Source: Brachynemurus nebulosus
Lineage: Eukaryota > Arthropoda > Insecta > Neuroptera > Myrmeleontidae
Direction: 5' to 3'
Assembly: GCA_035578155.1 (NCBI GenBank)
Contig: JAPWDM010000001.1
Location: 15,974,725-16,038,724 of the forward strand
Length of the DNA stretch: 64,000 bases
In this document: one piece after another, positions 1-36,227 of the stretch
Layout of the letters: every line of letters begins with the position of its first letter
How positions within the stretch are numbered: position 1 is the first letter of the stretch
Translations under genes and position numbers: made by a program
The notes under the pieces: generated by a model
What the model saw: only the letters and a program-made list of their open reading frames with translations
The model's database searches: none
Told to the model about the DNA's origin: nothing

Positions 1-2165
1 CATACTTATTTGTTCGAAATAGTGGAGTAATTAATTATTTAATTTTTAATTATAAATAATTAAAGTGGTCTTTTTGCATCAAAATTATTAAAACGTCTGG
101 CGCTCCTTATCTCTATGGATGCAATTAGTAGAATAAGGTGCAAATATACTATAAAACACTATGTATCTCCAATAAATAGTATAATTTATTGTATACAACT
201 AATAATTTCATATAATTAGTTATTACAATGGCATAACAATTAAATCACATCGTATAACGGGAATATGTAAAAAATACTTAAATTTTAACGAGTGGAAATT
301 TATAATATGTGATCGAATAATCACAAATTGATTTCCGTTTAATTATTCTAAAATATCTTTACCTCTGAAAAAACAAAATTTCACTTGTATGTATATTTTT
401 AAAGATAAAACATGGACAACTTGCTTGAGTATTACACATCTAGTAATTTAATAGTTTAAAAGTGTATTTTTCATTAATAAATGTCTGCCTACTTATTTAT
501 TCAGTTTAAAATATTGTCTAAGAAAATAATGAAATTTTTCAAAAAAAAAAAAAATTATGACTGTTTAACAAAAAATTGATAATAATTGTATAAAAAAATA
601 ATTCCAGTCATCTACATAACACAGACTCCTAACAGTAAGACGAGGTATTACAATCCTCAGTAGCTGAATATTAGTTACTAAAACCTGAATAAAATTTTAT
701 TATCATAAAATGTATTTATGAAGTCTTTAAAATAAGTAATAAAAATTAAATTAAAACCGTCCCCGGTTAACGTTTGGGGTGCTTTAGATGCCACTATATC
801 AAATTTGGAACAAAAAAGTACGTTTCAATCAGTACTGTATTACAGGTAGGTACTTGTCTGTTTGTTATAGAAATGGTTTTGAAAACTAGTACATAAAAAG
901 TGAACATAAAAATGTTAGCTAAATAAGTATTTTCGAAATGTGTGTGATAAATTTTTTTTTTTTTTTGTTTTTCTGGAAAACTTCATTTTTACAGATTTTT
1001 CTAGTAGTATTACACAAGTGCCACTTGCCAATTTTCTTTAAACATGGTACACATGTTATACATCACAGAACTATTCATTAAACATGTATTTTTAAGGGTA
1101 GCAATCACCCTTCAATATTAGGGTAAAATTTCGATTTATTAGATTACTCAGAAATTTTAGCAGATAGAGAAAAATATTAGATTAAGGTAAGGATTCTCAA
1201 ATTTTTTGGACTCGTGGCACCCCTAGGGTACGAATAATTTCCAGCGACACCTCGAAGACTTGATTGATTTATTTTTCAAAATTTCCTCCAAGACAAGCAA
1301 AAAAAGAAAAAGTTTCAATCTTATTTCTTTTTTTATTGAAGCAACCGCGATGCGTCGTTTAGGAAGCCCTAGATTTAATGTAACACTTTATATTTTTAGA
1401 TTTTCTATTAATATTTGTGTAAATTCAGGGCTGAATTTACTGGAGGAACTGCTTGCATAAAATTGAAGCTAAGATTTGAAATATGTAAACGTGCTTCGAT
1501 ATTTTAAAATTTGAGTGGCATATATTAAAGATATCGATCTTAAATCGATTTATGGAAGATCGATTAATTAAGGTTTAAAAGATCGATTTTTTGTCGGTTT
1601 TTTTTCATGTGAATCGATTAAACAAGTAAAAGATTGACAACTGATTTTTTTTACCGCTTCTTTCCTATTTTTACTAATTTACATGACGTAGGAAGTTCTT
1701 ACATGATACCTACGACTTACGAGCTATAAATTAAGTGTTCTTACATAAATTGTTAATTAAGTCCCTTTTAACATACTGTCAGTTAATTTTGTTACAATTT
1801 TTCAAAATTTCCATTCTTTACATCGATCTTACAAAATAGATTTTTAGCCGATTTTTATTTGATTCGAAGTCTATCAGATGACCTATTACTTTACTACACA
1901 AAAATATTATGTAATTTTACTCGGCAACACTTCCAATAGACTCAGCTCTGGATTTATACATATCAATAGAAAGCTCTTCTGTAGTTTTCAAGTAATTAAC
2001 TAAAATCGAAATTTCATCCTAATCTTGAAGTGCGATTTCTATCCTTAAAATGTTTTATTAGCAAAAATAAAATTTAAAAAAATACAGCCATGTTTAATGA
2101 TTTTCGATGATACATGCGTATCAAGTTTAAAAAAATTTGTACGTAGTGACACTTATCTAGTGTTA
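1..2165. other. AT-rich intergenic DNA
   Basis: I see no gene. Around 1190-1265 a short GC-richer stretch (TCGTGGCACCCCTAGG) resembles the end of a non-autonomous hAT-like repeat seen in many insects, but no partner end was found. Several ATCGATT-type short repeats lie at 1530-1640. Confidence 0.4.
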
Positions 2166-2638
2166 GGCTGGTCGTCCTTTGGAAGCGGAAACGTGCAATA
2201 TTTGATTCAGACAATTACGCACGTTTGTCGTTCGTCCGAAATGATATTATGTCTACTGTCCGCCCACTAGCTCAATATTCGTCAGTATTTTTCTTTTTAA
2301 TTTTCTTTTTCTCAAGTTATAGATGCTATAAAAATACGTAAAAAACAATTTATGGCACGTAATATATGCAAAGGTATACAGTTATAATTGTAATTTACCT
2401 TCAGTTTCATTTCAATAAAAATAAAAATCTCATAGAACGGACTTCGCGCGACAAAATCCAAACAAAATTGGATCTGTTCGCACGTCGCAATTATACGCAC
2501 GGAAACGGACGAACGAGACGCTTTCAATGGACGAGGATGTAGGTATAGCTTCACAGCTGTTTGGATCGTTCGTTCGTTTTCATGCGTATTCGTCCAAATT
2601 AAATATAGCACGTTTCCGCATCCAAACGACGACCAGCC
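2166..2638. mobile_element. Short inverted-repeat element (MITE), TTA target duplication
   Basis: Both ends carry the same inverted repeat of about 40 bases: the left starts GGCTGGTCGTCC and the right, read in reverse, starts GGCTGGTCGTCG, both followed by TTTGGA-GCGGAAACGTGC. TTA flanks both sides (2163-2165 and 2639-2641). A 3-bp TTA duplication suggests the PIF/Harbinger superfamily. The interior also has GC-richer motifs (CGTTCGTCC) in both orientations. No transposase is encoded. Confidence 0.75.
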
Positions 2639-2641
2639 TTA

Positions 2642-3980
2642 CTTTCTTGTTAGACACATAATTTTACAATATTATCACTGCAATATTATTGTACATTGTA
2701 CAGTATTAAAATATACATCGTTATTATATCTAAATTTCAGTCAAAAAACCGTTTACACATGTGCGTGATTACGCAAAAATGAAAACGTCAGAACACATAC
2801 TTAATTAGAAGAGAGTATGTTGTAGCTCGCCCAAAGGAATAAGCTGTTTATGTACAGGTATTACGTAATTTTTATAGTTTCCAATTTTCTAATTAGTTAC
2901 CTCCTTTTTGATTTTAACGTGAAGCAAAAATAACCAAAAAAAATTAATTCATAAATCTGCTTACGTAATGCAAATAATTGCAAAGTGTTTGTTAGAAAAA
3001 CGAAACAAGTTTTTTATTCAAAAACTCTCGAAGATATAAAACACATCTGAATCGTGCTGAAAATTTGTGTCTTAAGTAGATTAAAGATTGATCAAAAAAT
3101 AAGAAAGAGTGCTTGTAGATTCCACTGTCAAGATTACAAAAATAAGCCACCCCAGTAACGTTATACACCAGTTACATTGAGGAATTCATTCACTAGTTGC
3201 CGCTACACACGGCATTAGAACATTAGGGTAACCTAAATGTCTTCGAAACCCTAAAACTGTATTGCAGAGCAAATTCAAGAAACTTCTAACCGAAAAATGC
3301 TTGAATACGTATTTGAATAAATTACATATATTGAAATTTAAATGATTCAATCAACTTTTGTCGTTAAATTCGATAGTAGCAGTGTTATTTTTGTCGTTTT
3401 TTGTTGAAAATTAAGTTTTAGTTGTATCAATAAATAAATTTTTCCAATAAATTAAAATTTCAAACGAACAAATTAAATGAACTGAACATCGAAAAGCTAC
3501 GACCTCTTGTTGAAAATATTAACATGAAGAATTAATTGTAGGAAGAGAATATAATACAAAGAAATAGTCACCCCTTTTGATTGATTTTTCTCTTTAAGAA
3601 GAACTATCTCAGTGAATTATGTCAGTAATTCGGAAATTTCATTATAACTTCAAATCAATCGATTAATTTTGCTTTCTATTATAATCTCCTTTTCAATTTT
3701 TAAAGTGGGTGACATGTACTAAAATATCTATTATTTTGGTTTTCACTGTTTCCTGTATACTTTTAATTTGAAATAACTTTTATTTAATATTTTGTGGTAC
3801 ATTAATATTAATTTCACTGTATTTTGTTTTCTTTAGGATTATAAATTTGTTTTCTTATACTGTTTGATATTTTTTTCTAGAGAATTTTCTTTGTTTTCTA
3901 TTTTATCAAAAAACATTCAGTTCTTGATAGACACTTTTAGTACTGTAAATTTTTTAAGGAAGATATGTATAATAAAACTA
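2642..3980. other. AT-rich intergenic DNA, no feature recognised
   Basis: Read on both strands. I see no conserved coding frame, tRNA-like sequence or inverted-repeat element. Confidence 0.4.
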
Positions 3981-3984
3981 TAAA

Positions 3985-4403
3985 GCTCGTTCTACACTAT
4001 AGTGCCCCTCTCGATATGTACTCGATCCGAACTCCGGTAAAATCTTGTTGTGTTTACATTACAGTGCCGGTTACTATTCGTTTTCCATCCACACTATAAA
4101 GCTGCTTTCAAGACGCTCTCAGTTCGCTTTCGGTTCGATAAAAAAATCTTTTTATACCCTAAAAGTACGGTTTCTGAGTGCTAACGGAGTGGAATGGAAT
4201 CAAAAAATGTTCACAATACAAGTCTGATATCGCTCCGATAAAATCTCTGAGTAGTATCGGTATTAAACCGCGTTCGGAACCGTACTTGGATCGTAGCGAT
4301 GATACGAATACACTCATTATTTCTTCTGTATATAAGAATATTTTATCGAACTGAGAGTGTATCGGGAACATATCGAGAACGACACTATAATGTGGAACGG
4401 GGC
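3985..4403. mobile_element. Short inverted-repeat element (MITE)
   Basis: The left end GCTCGTTCTACACTATAGTG matches the reversed right end GCCCCGTTCCACATTATAG with one gap. Similarity continues into CTCGATATGT and CAGTTCGAT motifs. TAAA flanks both sides, so the target duplication is TA, TAA or TAAA. The element is non-coding and the superfamily is uncertain. Confidence 0.6.
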
Positions 4404-4407
4404 TAAA

Positions 4408-5374
4408 GCTCGTCTTGTTGCACCAACAGTAGTAGCATTTTATCTTCCTATATTCCGGTAGCGACCTCACTATCTTGCTTCTCGTTTATGATCAGTAGTT
4501 TTATAAATGCTTTCGGGGTTTGTTACCATGATGTCCGAACTGAAATTAGAACAATGTAAGAACGTAAAAATTCTCATCCGGATTTCTGAAAGAACGGTAA
4601 ACCGAAATTCAGGAAATATTGATGAAAATTTATGAGGAAAAACAAAGACGACTGTTTCAAAATGCATTCAATGATTTTTTCAAATGGAAAAAGATGTAAT
4701 GAACTAATGAAAGATTAGGTTGGCCATCGACACTTTAGAAAATTATTTGACCAATTCGAGAATTTTCCATGCTAATAAAAAGAAAAACGTCAGAAAAATA
4801 TTTGAGCATGCAAGTATGGTGCCAGTACGACCGATTAACGAGCAACAACAAAAAATGGAAAAATTGAAAATTGGGGCTATTATCATTAAATATGAATTGT
4901 AGTACTTTTATTGGTGTAATTTTGAGACAAAACGTCAGCGTACCATAACTTCACTTTGGCATTATTGGTAAAACGTATTATTTAAAATCTTATCATCTTC
5001 AATTGTAACGGTTACTATTTGTATTTCGTGAATAAGTCAGATTGAGTTAATATATACCGAACAAAATATATAATGAACAAAATAAACTTATAAATCTTAT
5101 TCTCAGATTTCTATTCCAGTTGTTAAAAATAACCTAAAGAAAGGATAATTTTAGACTACTCAAGGCTAACTTTGAAATAATTTTGGAAGTATAAAAACAA
5201 TAACAATTCTGGAAAACGCTCTAAAGAAAAATATTTTAAATAGAAACCAAATTCATTCTTGTGGAATATTTCACCTTAAAACTTTTCGTTTTTAATTATC
5301 ACAGATAAGTTACGTATTATTTTGAACAGTTTATAATAAACAAATAAACAAATATTTTAACAAGTACTAATTTA
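4408..5374. other. AT-rich intergenic DNA, no feature recognised
   Basis: Only short open frames without recognisable protein similarity. No terminal inverted repeats found. Confidence 0.4.
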
Positions 5375-5833
5375 GCGTTCACCAAAAAATTTTGTTACAA
5401 AACGTTTCGTAACGGAGCTTGCACCGTTACAAATCAAAGGGCTCTGATTCAAAAAATTTAACGCACATTAAATATTTTTTCAAGATTTTTTTCTGGTTTT
5501 CCACGGTATAAATTATTACCGAGGCCTTGTAATCGGAATGAGTACACTTTAAATCCTTTAACGAGGATCCATTGGAGGGTAAGTCTGGTGCCAGCAGCCG
5601 CGGTAATTTCTGGTCCAATAGTAGATATTAAAATTGTTGCGATTAAAAACGCGGTAACTTCTGAAGTACATTCACATTCAAAAATTATGGAATAAAAAAT
5701 AAACAGTCAGTAAGTTAGATACTAATGTTTCAATATCTAACGCGTATTAACTTTTTTGAATTAGAGTCTTCTGGTTTGGAGTGACGCAAGTTCTATTACG
5801 AAAAGTTTTGTAACAAAATTTTCTGGCGAACGC
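5375..5833. mobile_element. Inverted-repeat element carrying an 18S rRNA fragment
   Basis: The left end (5375-5424) reads GCGTTCACCAAAAAATTTTG and the right end (5781-5833), reversed, reads GCGTTCGCCAGAAAATTTTG. Both go on with TTACAAAACNTTTCGTAA and then GAGCTTGC or GAACTTGC. Weaker pairing extends inward to about 5470 and 5725 (CTCTGATTCAAAAAATTTAA against CTCTAATTCAAAAAAGTTAA). The centre is the rRNA fragment annotated separately. No coding frame and no clear target duplication were found. Confidence 0.75.
5518..5662 (+). pseudogene. Partial nuclear 18S rRNA (around the 530 loop)
   Basis: The sequence from GAGGCCTTGTAATCGGAATG through the block around 5540-5580 and GCCAGCAGCCGCGGTAATT (5590-5609) is the universally conserved 530-loop region of eukaryotic small-subunit rRNA, in the right order and spacing. 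The next 50 bases (CCAATAGTAGATATTAAAAT and GCGATTAAAAACGC) match the following rRNA segment with several changes. The rest of the 18S gene is absent on both sides, so this is a roughly 140-base fragment and not a working gene. Confidence 0.93.
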
Positions 5834-6782
5834 AAGGATTCTTTCTTATTTAAAGAATACCAGAAAACTTATACCAGTAATTTTGTACACATTCTGTCTA
5901 GTTGTATAAATATTACTTATTAAAAATTAAAATCATGGGCATGGAAGTGTGACTATCGTCCCTAGACTAGTTAAAATAGTGTAAAAGAGAAGATAAAATT
6001 TAAATAACTTTTTTTTCATTTTTTATTGTACCATAAAATTAAACCTTATAGGCGTTAAAGTATTCGAAAAATTGTTTTAATCTTAATAGGCGTATATTTT
6101 ATCGATATAGTGTAAAGAAGTATTGTGCCATTTAGCAAATTATTTTTGTAATTTATTCTAAAAAATTATATAGATATCTAGATTAGTTACTTGAGATTTT
6201 TCGCGAGTATGTATTCATATACTGAATAGTATAAAGTAAATGTAAATTTAAAAAGTTTATAAATACTAATAATTTTATTGTATTTAACTACTTATAAGAA
6301 AAAAATCACATCCATAGTCATTTTTAAGTGATTTCCGTAATTTAATTAATTTTTGTTATATATAAGACCACACTCAGATAGTAAATAAATATTAAAATTA
6401 ATACTTCACTATTTCTCACAAATAAGTTATTATAAAGACAAGATTTGTATATTATATTAATCTGAACATGTAAAAATTTAAGACTTTTTCAGTTAGGAAA
6501 TAACTTCTAGCTTAATATTTACGATGTCTTTTTTGTCTTTTGAAATTAGCTGCATCTAAATCCCCCACAGTCACTACACTAAAAACTACGTTAAAAAATA
6601 AAAAATATTAAAAGAAAATTTGAAATCTTAACTATTTAAAAAATAAAATGTAAATTGTACGTAGGTTTAGAATTTTTAACTTCACGGCCACTATAACAAA
6701 AATATATTTTATAATAAAAATTCGAAAATTGTAAAAACTATATTGAACATATGACATAAAAGTCTTTATTGAAATCTAAACA
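5834..6782 (-). other. Downstream flank / probable 3' UTR of the RhoGEF gene
   Basis: This stretch is very AT-rich with no coding frame. On the minus strand it follows the RhoGEF stop codon directly and has several AATAAA-like hexamers, for example around 6276 and 6025. Part of it is probably 3' UTR, but transcript data would be needed to set the end. Confidence 0.4.
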
Positions 6783-29430
<22,648 letters not shown>

Positions 29431-29433
29431 CTG

Positions 29434-32400
29434 AAATAATGAAGAAATTATTTGTATTTTATGCTGATAATTAACTCATGTGTATCAAGTCCGATAAGAA
29501 TATTGTAGTTTTTTCCATTGAGGAGAGAATCGACTAGAGAGAATGCTGTGTATTACAAATACATTAAGAAATTGAAGCAAAAAAATTGACTGATATGAGC
29601 AAAAAATTGACTGATGGGATTACTTTAATGGCGGTCAAACCATTAATTTAATGCTTTATCTAATATTTATAAACAAGTCTCCGTGGTTACAATTTGGGTA
29701 TACTAAAATGGAGTCATGCTTCAAAATTTAATACCTGTAGTATCTCTAGGAGACATTTATGTTAATATGTTCCATTCAGTGCTCAGTGGTTTTTTCACTT
29801 TTACCATGGAAAAAAGTTAGGTCAGACTTTTACAGCGATAAAAATAGTACAAAACATTTCATTGGTCATTTCATTACAGATAAATACAATAAAAAAATTT
29901 TAGTGGCTTCAGAACCATAGTAACAATATATTAAATTATAATATAAATTATACTAATTTATTTTATTCGTTAAATTATCTTACCGAATTACACTTGAGTT
30001 TTATATTTTTTCTGAATAAATTTGTGTTTTCTACAACTCAAATTTCTTGCCTAACAGCAATTTAACTCGAAGAATTGCTAGGCAACAAATTTTCGTTAGA
30101 CAAATTTATTCGAAAAAATACAAACCTCTGGTGTAATAACAAGTGATAAAAATTTTAATCAAAATTGCATTTCTTTTCTAATTATTCCCCTATTATTGAA
30201 GTTAGAGACATTCTCAGTATCTTTAGGCATGGGTGTCACATTAAAAAATTTTTATATCTTGATAAGACTTTTTTTTCAAGATATAGATTGCCTGCTGTGT
30301 GAATCAGTTTTATTTCCAAATACACTTGCGTAAAATTAAGTACATATACACGTGAACCCACTACGCGCCCTTCACCCAAAAATAATTTCTTTTTTGATCA
30401 TAAAAATCCAACAAGTTTAAAATTTATCCATCAAACCACTTCCGAGGTACTATGTGGTAGAAACATTGTGCGACCCCCTTTCTTCTTTTGAATTATTTTA
30501 ATTAAAAAATAGGTTTATATTAAATTTATACAAGTCAAAGGAGGAACGAAGAAGGAAATTTTCATTGGTACCATGGGTCAAGAATTGTAAATTTGACTCT
30601 GACATTCCTATTATTTTTACCATTTTTAACCTAAAATAATTTCTCATTACAAAAATAAACACTAAATAATGTATTATAATAACAGGATTTCAGTTTTTCA
30701 AGCGTATTTATCCATAACAACCGTGTTTTATCTTAAAAGTGGTGAGGGGCTTGGTGAGTGGCTTGAGTTTGGAAGGTATACGCCTACGATCGTAGTTCTT
30801 AGAAAAATTAAACTGATACTTATCAAAAATTGAAAAACTTTCACGAGCATATATTGCCGTCGGCAAAAGTCCGTCCACGGCCTACCAGTATACAGTAGTA
30901 ACAACCAGAACGTATTTTATAAAATTTATACTATACAAGGTAATTGGCCCAGCGAGATTGGCAGACAGGGCCCGAGTAAAAGTGTAAAAGTTTTTTTTTT
31001 TATTGCTCGTTGACTGTATTTCTTCCCACGCTCCTGTACAGAAAAAGGCAAACTGTCTCCCAAAACAAAATATTCCTCTTGTTTTAAATTCAAATTGCCT
31101 CGGACAGGACCAAATGTTACTGTTGGATTGATAAATAAATAGAAAAGGATTTACGGAAATTTAGGCTAAAAAAGAATATATGATACTCTCGAGTTAGAAT
31201 ACGTGTAGACATGATATGAAGCTCACATGTTTCATTTTTTTTTGCATCGGAGACAAGTCAATATTAAACTTTTTAGTCGCGCGAATCGAATAAAAACAAT
31301 ACAAGTAATTAGGATGTAATACAAATCAAAAATAAAGCAATGCAAAATTTTGTAAAAAAAAAATCAAATTACCTTTTTTGTAATTTCTTTTACAGCAAAA
31401 TTAATACTTCCCAGGAATTCGCTACGTCTGAAAAGAAAAACAAAATGTTATTAATTCTAAATATATTATTTGTAATTTTGTTTGGCTATGATTTATTATA
31501 TGTATTATTGTTTCCGAGACTACTAAAGTAACGAAAGCATTGTGATCACTTTTGAAAAATATAAAATTTTTTCTCTCCAAAATAAATTTTTTTACGCACA
31601 TTTTACGTTTTAGAACTTCCTGAACAATTTTGGTTTGGTGTCTGTTCGTCCGTCCGTCCGTCTGCCCGTCTGTGTGTCACCAGTTTGCACCAAGTGACTT
31701 CTGAACTATTCGATTGTTTTCAATGAAATTTTCAGAAATTATGCAGTTTGGTTCGAGATGGTCCCCTATGAATTTAATCGAAATCGAAGAAACGGGAGCT
31801 ACACCGCTACCATGTCATTCCATTAATATACATTAAATTACACCAAGTAGCATAACTTCTGAACTATTCAATTCTTTTTTATGAAATTGTCAGAAATTAT
31901 GCGGTCTGATTCCTAGATGGTCCCCTACAAATTTCATTGCATTCGGAGTAATAGTATCCACGGCGCTACCATGAAATCCCATTAAATGTCAATATCTTCT
32001 TAACTGCTAGTCCGTCCCACTTCGCTCAAATTTTTAAAGAGTTTTGGGGGTTAGTTTCTAAAATATTTTTGCTATTTTTTTATAATTTAGCCTTTAAGTA
32101 TTTTGAGTTACAACAATTTTTTATGAACTTTAAGGCGAAAATATAATTTCGCGGTATACATATTTGGTAGAATACTGTTTTAAAGTCTTTTACGAGTACG
32201 AGGAAGCTGTGTGCCACACCCCATTGGCAGCGTACTTTTATATACTTTAAAGTATCAAGTTTACTATTTATAACACTTGGGGTACTTGTCCTAGAACCTG
32301 CATACAATAGAGGCCTTAAAATCCATAATAAATCTCTTAAAAAGGTAGAATAAAAGGAAATAGAAACGATAAACGCTTTTTTCTCTTCGTCTACCTCATT

Positions 32401-34801
32401 TTTCGAAAAAATTTGAAATATTCCGGAAATTTCCTTACTATCTTACCGGGGCCTTCACAAAAGTACTAAGAAACCTCCACATAAGAAGTGCTCCGGGGTC
32501 TCCAAAAAGGTAAATCCAGCCCTGAGCACAGTTGTTATTTACTATTTCGAAAAACATAATTTTTTGTTTTATACGGCCTCTGTTACGGCAATTACAAAGG
32601 AACACACATTTTGGTTTGCGAAGTCATAAAAAAATTATGTGAACTTTATTTAATCGTATTCTGTAGATATAATCTCTTTATTTGAGTGTTATAAGGAAGC
32701 ATGGATTCTGATCTACACCACAGACTTTTTATACCAAGAGAAATATTCTCATAGGAGTAAATAAAATTGATCAGAAACGCACCCAGACGGCTTTTGGTTT
32801 CTGTTTTTAACTAGCAATAAAATTATCGTGTTAAAAATCAAAAGCATCTAAAATAAAATATAAAATTAAAGATAAAATGTTTTACTAACCAAAACTTCTT
32901 TAAAATTAGCATTAATTCAAGATAATTCCTTCTAATTGTAACAATATAAGTAAAAGTAGTATAATATAATATTTTATTCACATCTTCATCTTAGGTATCC
33001 CAAAAATATCGAATGTGAGTTCCGTAAATAACAATGAAAAGTTTGAAAATAAAATTTAAATTATTAGCTCCATTATTATTCCTCTGCTATTGTTTACTCA
33101 ACTTATTCGACTTTAGTGTTCTTCATACAAAATATTTATACAGTTTACTATTGTTTGCTATAAATTGTTAGTTATACATTAATATATTTATGATTATTAC
33201 AGTAGTAATGGGTATATATAATTTAGATTTAATACCTTATTTCTACTAAAATTACAAAACATTAAAATTCTGGATAGGTGTTTTGGATAGGTCATTCATA
33301 TACTAGATGTTATACGGGTGTGTTTATATTATGTTAACTAATACCAAAGAATAGTGTTGTGTAGTGAAGCTGAGCATCCACTAGGTCGATAGAGCAGCTC
33401 GGAGCGATCCACTCTCAAGAAAAATACACCTAAATATGTAAACACAGATGCGTCTAATGAAGCGGTAGGCGCAGCACAATATAACGCAGCACTAAAGACT
33501 TCTCTAGGTCGTAGCCGCTTCACGCTGCTCTGCCGATCTATAGTAAACGGTGGGGTAGTCGCTGAGTATCGCAAGAGCAGATACAGGGGATCATGAGGTC
33601 ATGACTTCCTTTGAGCAGATTTAAAAACTGTAAATAAAATGGTTAATGAAACTGGAATCTGGTTTTTGAGAGGTGGACCTTAATATTGGAAAATTTTAAT
33701 ATTGATATTATGCTCTACTAGCAGACGAAATTTGATTGAAATCTGTGACGATCATATACCTGAACATCTCCTTGTTAGGTATTTTCTTTTTTTTAAATTT
33801 TCAATGTCAAAAAAGCATTATACAACTTGACCGCCTCCTAATATGAGAGCTGCATCCGCCCCTGATATCGAGCTCAGCTGTATTTCGATGGAAATACAAA
33901 ACCCGTAAACGTATTTTCTTAAATTTTACAGAAGATGAAAACAACGTCTCAGTTTTTAATGGAACAGACTTTATTCTTAAACATTTCGTATATCTCTAGA
34001 AACTGTAAATGTGGACTATTGCTTACGAGATTTTTTGAGTTGATGCTTAGCATTATTGTGAACCTCTTAAGAGCAAAAACTCACAATTCAAAAAAATCTA
34101 CTCATGAGGTTTTGTACTTTAACCAAATTCTCTAAAAAAAAGAAAATAACATCATTTATTGAAAAAAAAAATTATACCTAAACATATTCACTCTATTTTA
34201 AATTTTATCCTCAATTCTACCTGAACAGCCCCTCCAGTACATCCAGCTCTGCAATTTGTATACGTCAATATAAAGTTTTTTGAAAATAAAGTGAATTTCA
34301 CTTTAAAGTTTTTCTCTATCTGCTATAATTTTCGAATTTTATATAATCTTAATTTTAAAATGCGATTTCAAAAAAAAATATACCAAATTTTATTAAAATC
34401 GTAAATTATTATGAGTACCTTTCCTTATAAATGTTTTTTATATTCATTCTCTTTCATTTTCTTTATGACGTCAATATTTTAATAAAATTTCTAATGAATG
34501 TTGCCAAATTTTTTATAACATTTTTAATGTTGATATTTTGTTATTATTATCCATATACATAATACATAGGCAACTCCCATTACGCAATCCACTGTGATCG
34601 AATTGCTAAATGAGAAAGTCAAAGATCACGGGCGTCAATGTTTCTGATTTATATATTTGTATGATTTACTGTTACAAACTATTACTTAGACACTAACATA
34701 TTCAAACATATTTGCTTTAAAACACGGAGGGGTGCTATTATTCACATATTGTGTGCGACGAAATTGCTAAATGGGAGCGTGCGATATGAGAGTTTCCTAT
34801 G
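29434..34801. other. Upstream region of the RhoGEF exons; no exon seen
   Basis: Either intron or 5' flank of the RhoGEF gene. At 31640-31990 there are two diverged copies of a roughly 150-base unit (CTTCTGAACTATTCGATTG..., AGATGGTCCCCTA...), preceded by a CCGTCCGTCCGTCTG run. At 32440-32515 and 30960-31080 are fragments with hAT-like ends or A-tracts. 33340-33600 is a GC-richer stretch I cannot name. Confidence 0.45.
30000..30123. repeat. Imperfect hairpin element
   Basis: GAATAAATTTG near 30014 and GCCTAACAGCAATT near 30049 are mirrored by AATTGCTAGGCAAC and CAAATTTATTCGAAAAAATA at 30073-30120. The 124-base unit would fold into one stem. Confidence 0.7.
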
Positions 34802-34809
34802 TAAATATA

Positions 34810-35648
34810 CAGGGCTGGGAACTATTTAAAATGATTTCATTTTAAATATGTATTTAAAATACAAAATGGCATTTTGCATTTTCTATTTTAAGTAAGTTCG
34901 GTCAAACCATTTTCCATTTTGTATTTAAAATGGAAATTTCAATCCATTTTACATTTAAAATGAAAATGCATGTATACTCAAATTTATGTGTATACAATAT
35001 TAATTACAGAACTTTAATTGAATGACTTGAAGTCTAACAAATTCTAAGTTAAATGTAAGTTAATTTAATTGACTCAATTTTTTTATAACTCGAGTTGCAA
35101 TGTCACTTGAGTTAAATTTGTTACTAGAGTTGCAGTTCTCTTATGTCAAACTTTTCTGACTCAAGTTGTGTACTACTATTTTTTAGACACGTCAATAAGA
35201 AATGTACTTCGAGTAGATGATTTTCATAATTTTATTTAGAAGTTGCAGTCGTAGCGTAGTCAAGGTTTGAATATGTTAAAGTCGAATTAAATTTTACAAT
35301 GTTTTTAAGTAACAATAATTGAAGAGTTAAGTTTCGTTTTCATATCATGCAAACTTTACAATATTTTCTCAAAAAGACTGCCGTTATTTAATTTTAGTAT
35401 TTTTGAAGTTTTTTCTTAATTAATATAAATAATGATAAAAAAGTTATAGAATATTTTTTATAGTGTATATAAATAAAGTAAAAAAGAATTTTGCATTTTA
35501 TAATCCATTTTAAATAACTATTTTCCATTTTCAATTTTAAATATGTTCAGCAAAACCATCTTCCATTTTGTATTTTAAATGTATTTTTGGAAACCATTTT
35601 CCATTTTCTATTTTAAATGGTGTCTATAAACCATTTTTCCCAGCCCTG
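34810..35648. mobile_element. hAT-like non-autonomous element, TSD TAAATATA/G
   Basis: Ends CAGGGCTGGGAA and TTCCCAGCCCTG, with flanking 8-mers TAAATATA and TAAATATG (7 of 8). Inside both ends are multiple copies of ATTTTAAATACAAAATGG-like units in both orientations, so the subterminal regions are repetitive. Non-coding. Confidence 0.88.
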
Positions 35649-36049
35649 TAAATATGTACATAAGCCACTAATGTGAAATATGGGTTAAGAGAGGCAACGT
35701 GATCTAAACAATATAGGTCAATGCTGTTCCGTATTATTATCATTATGCATGCTCATGTACTAGGTAGGTAATTATGTTAAATAGGGTAGATTAATCATTG
35801 AACGAAGTTATCCCACTTGTGCAATAATAACCTATTTATAACCTGATAATAATTTTTTTTTAGCAAATGATAAATAACGTCTATACACTGAAGAAAAAAT
35901 TATTTAACTTAGAGAAATGATTTCTTTCAGTAGTGACAAACAAATATTTCTTTATTTCAAAAATATTCTAAAACAAACAAAAGTTCTTTATTTAAAAAAG
36001 AAAAATGCTCAAATAAAAAATAATATATTACTTGACAAGGACCATAGTG

Positions 36050-36123
36050 TTTTGTGGTCTCGGATGCAGTTTGAGAATCCTCGGCTTTCAGCCTCGGATT
36101 CTTAAGCATCCATGGCCACAAAA
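36050..36123. repeat. Compound stem-loop
   Basis: TTTGTGGTCTCGGATGC (about 36051-36067) pairs with GCATCCATGGCCACAAA (36107-36123). Inside it GAATCCTCGGC pairs with GCCTCGGATTC. The result is a long hairpin with few bulges in about 74 bases. Its role is unknown. Confidence 0.6.
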
Positions 36124-36227
36124 TTAATATTATGGGCTGAGTATGAGTAAGTTCTTTTTCAGCCGAAAAAAATTAGGAATGAATCGAAAAAAATGAATAA
36201 AAAATAATAAAATTCATAGAAAATATA

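Noticed and set aside
5427..5618. Minus-strand 63-residue frame
   Set aside because: It runs across the 18S rRNA fragment and has no coding meaning.
33338..33574. 78-residue minus-strand frame in a GC-richer stretch
   Set aside because: No recognisable domain, no splice context and no repeat partner; left unnamed.
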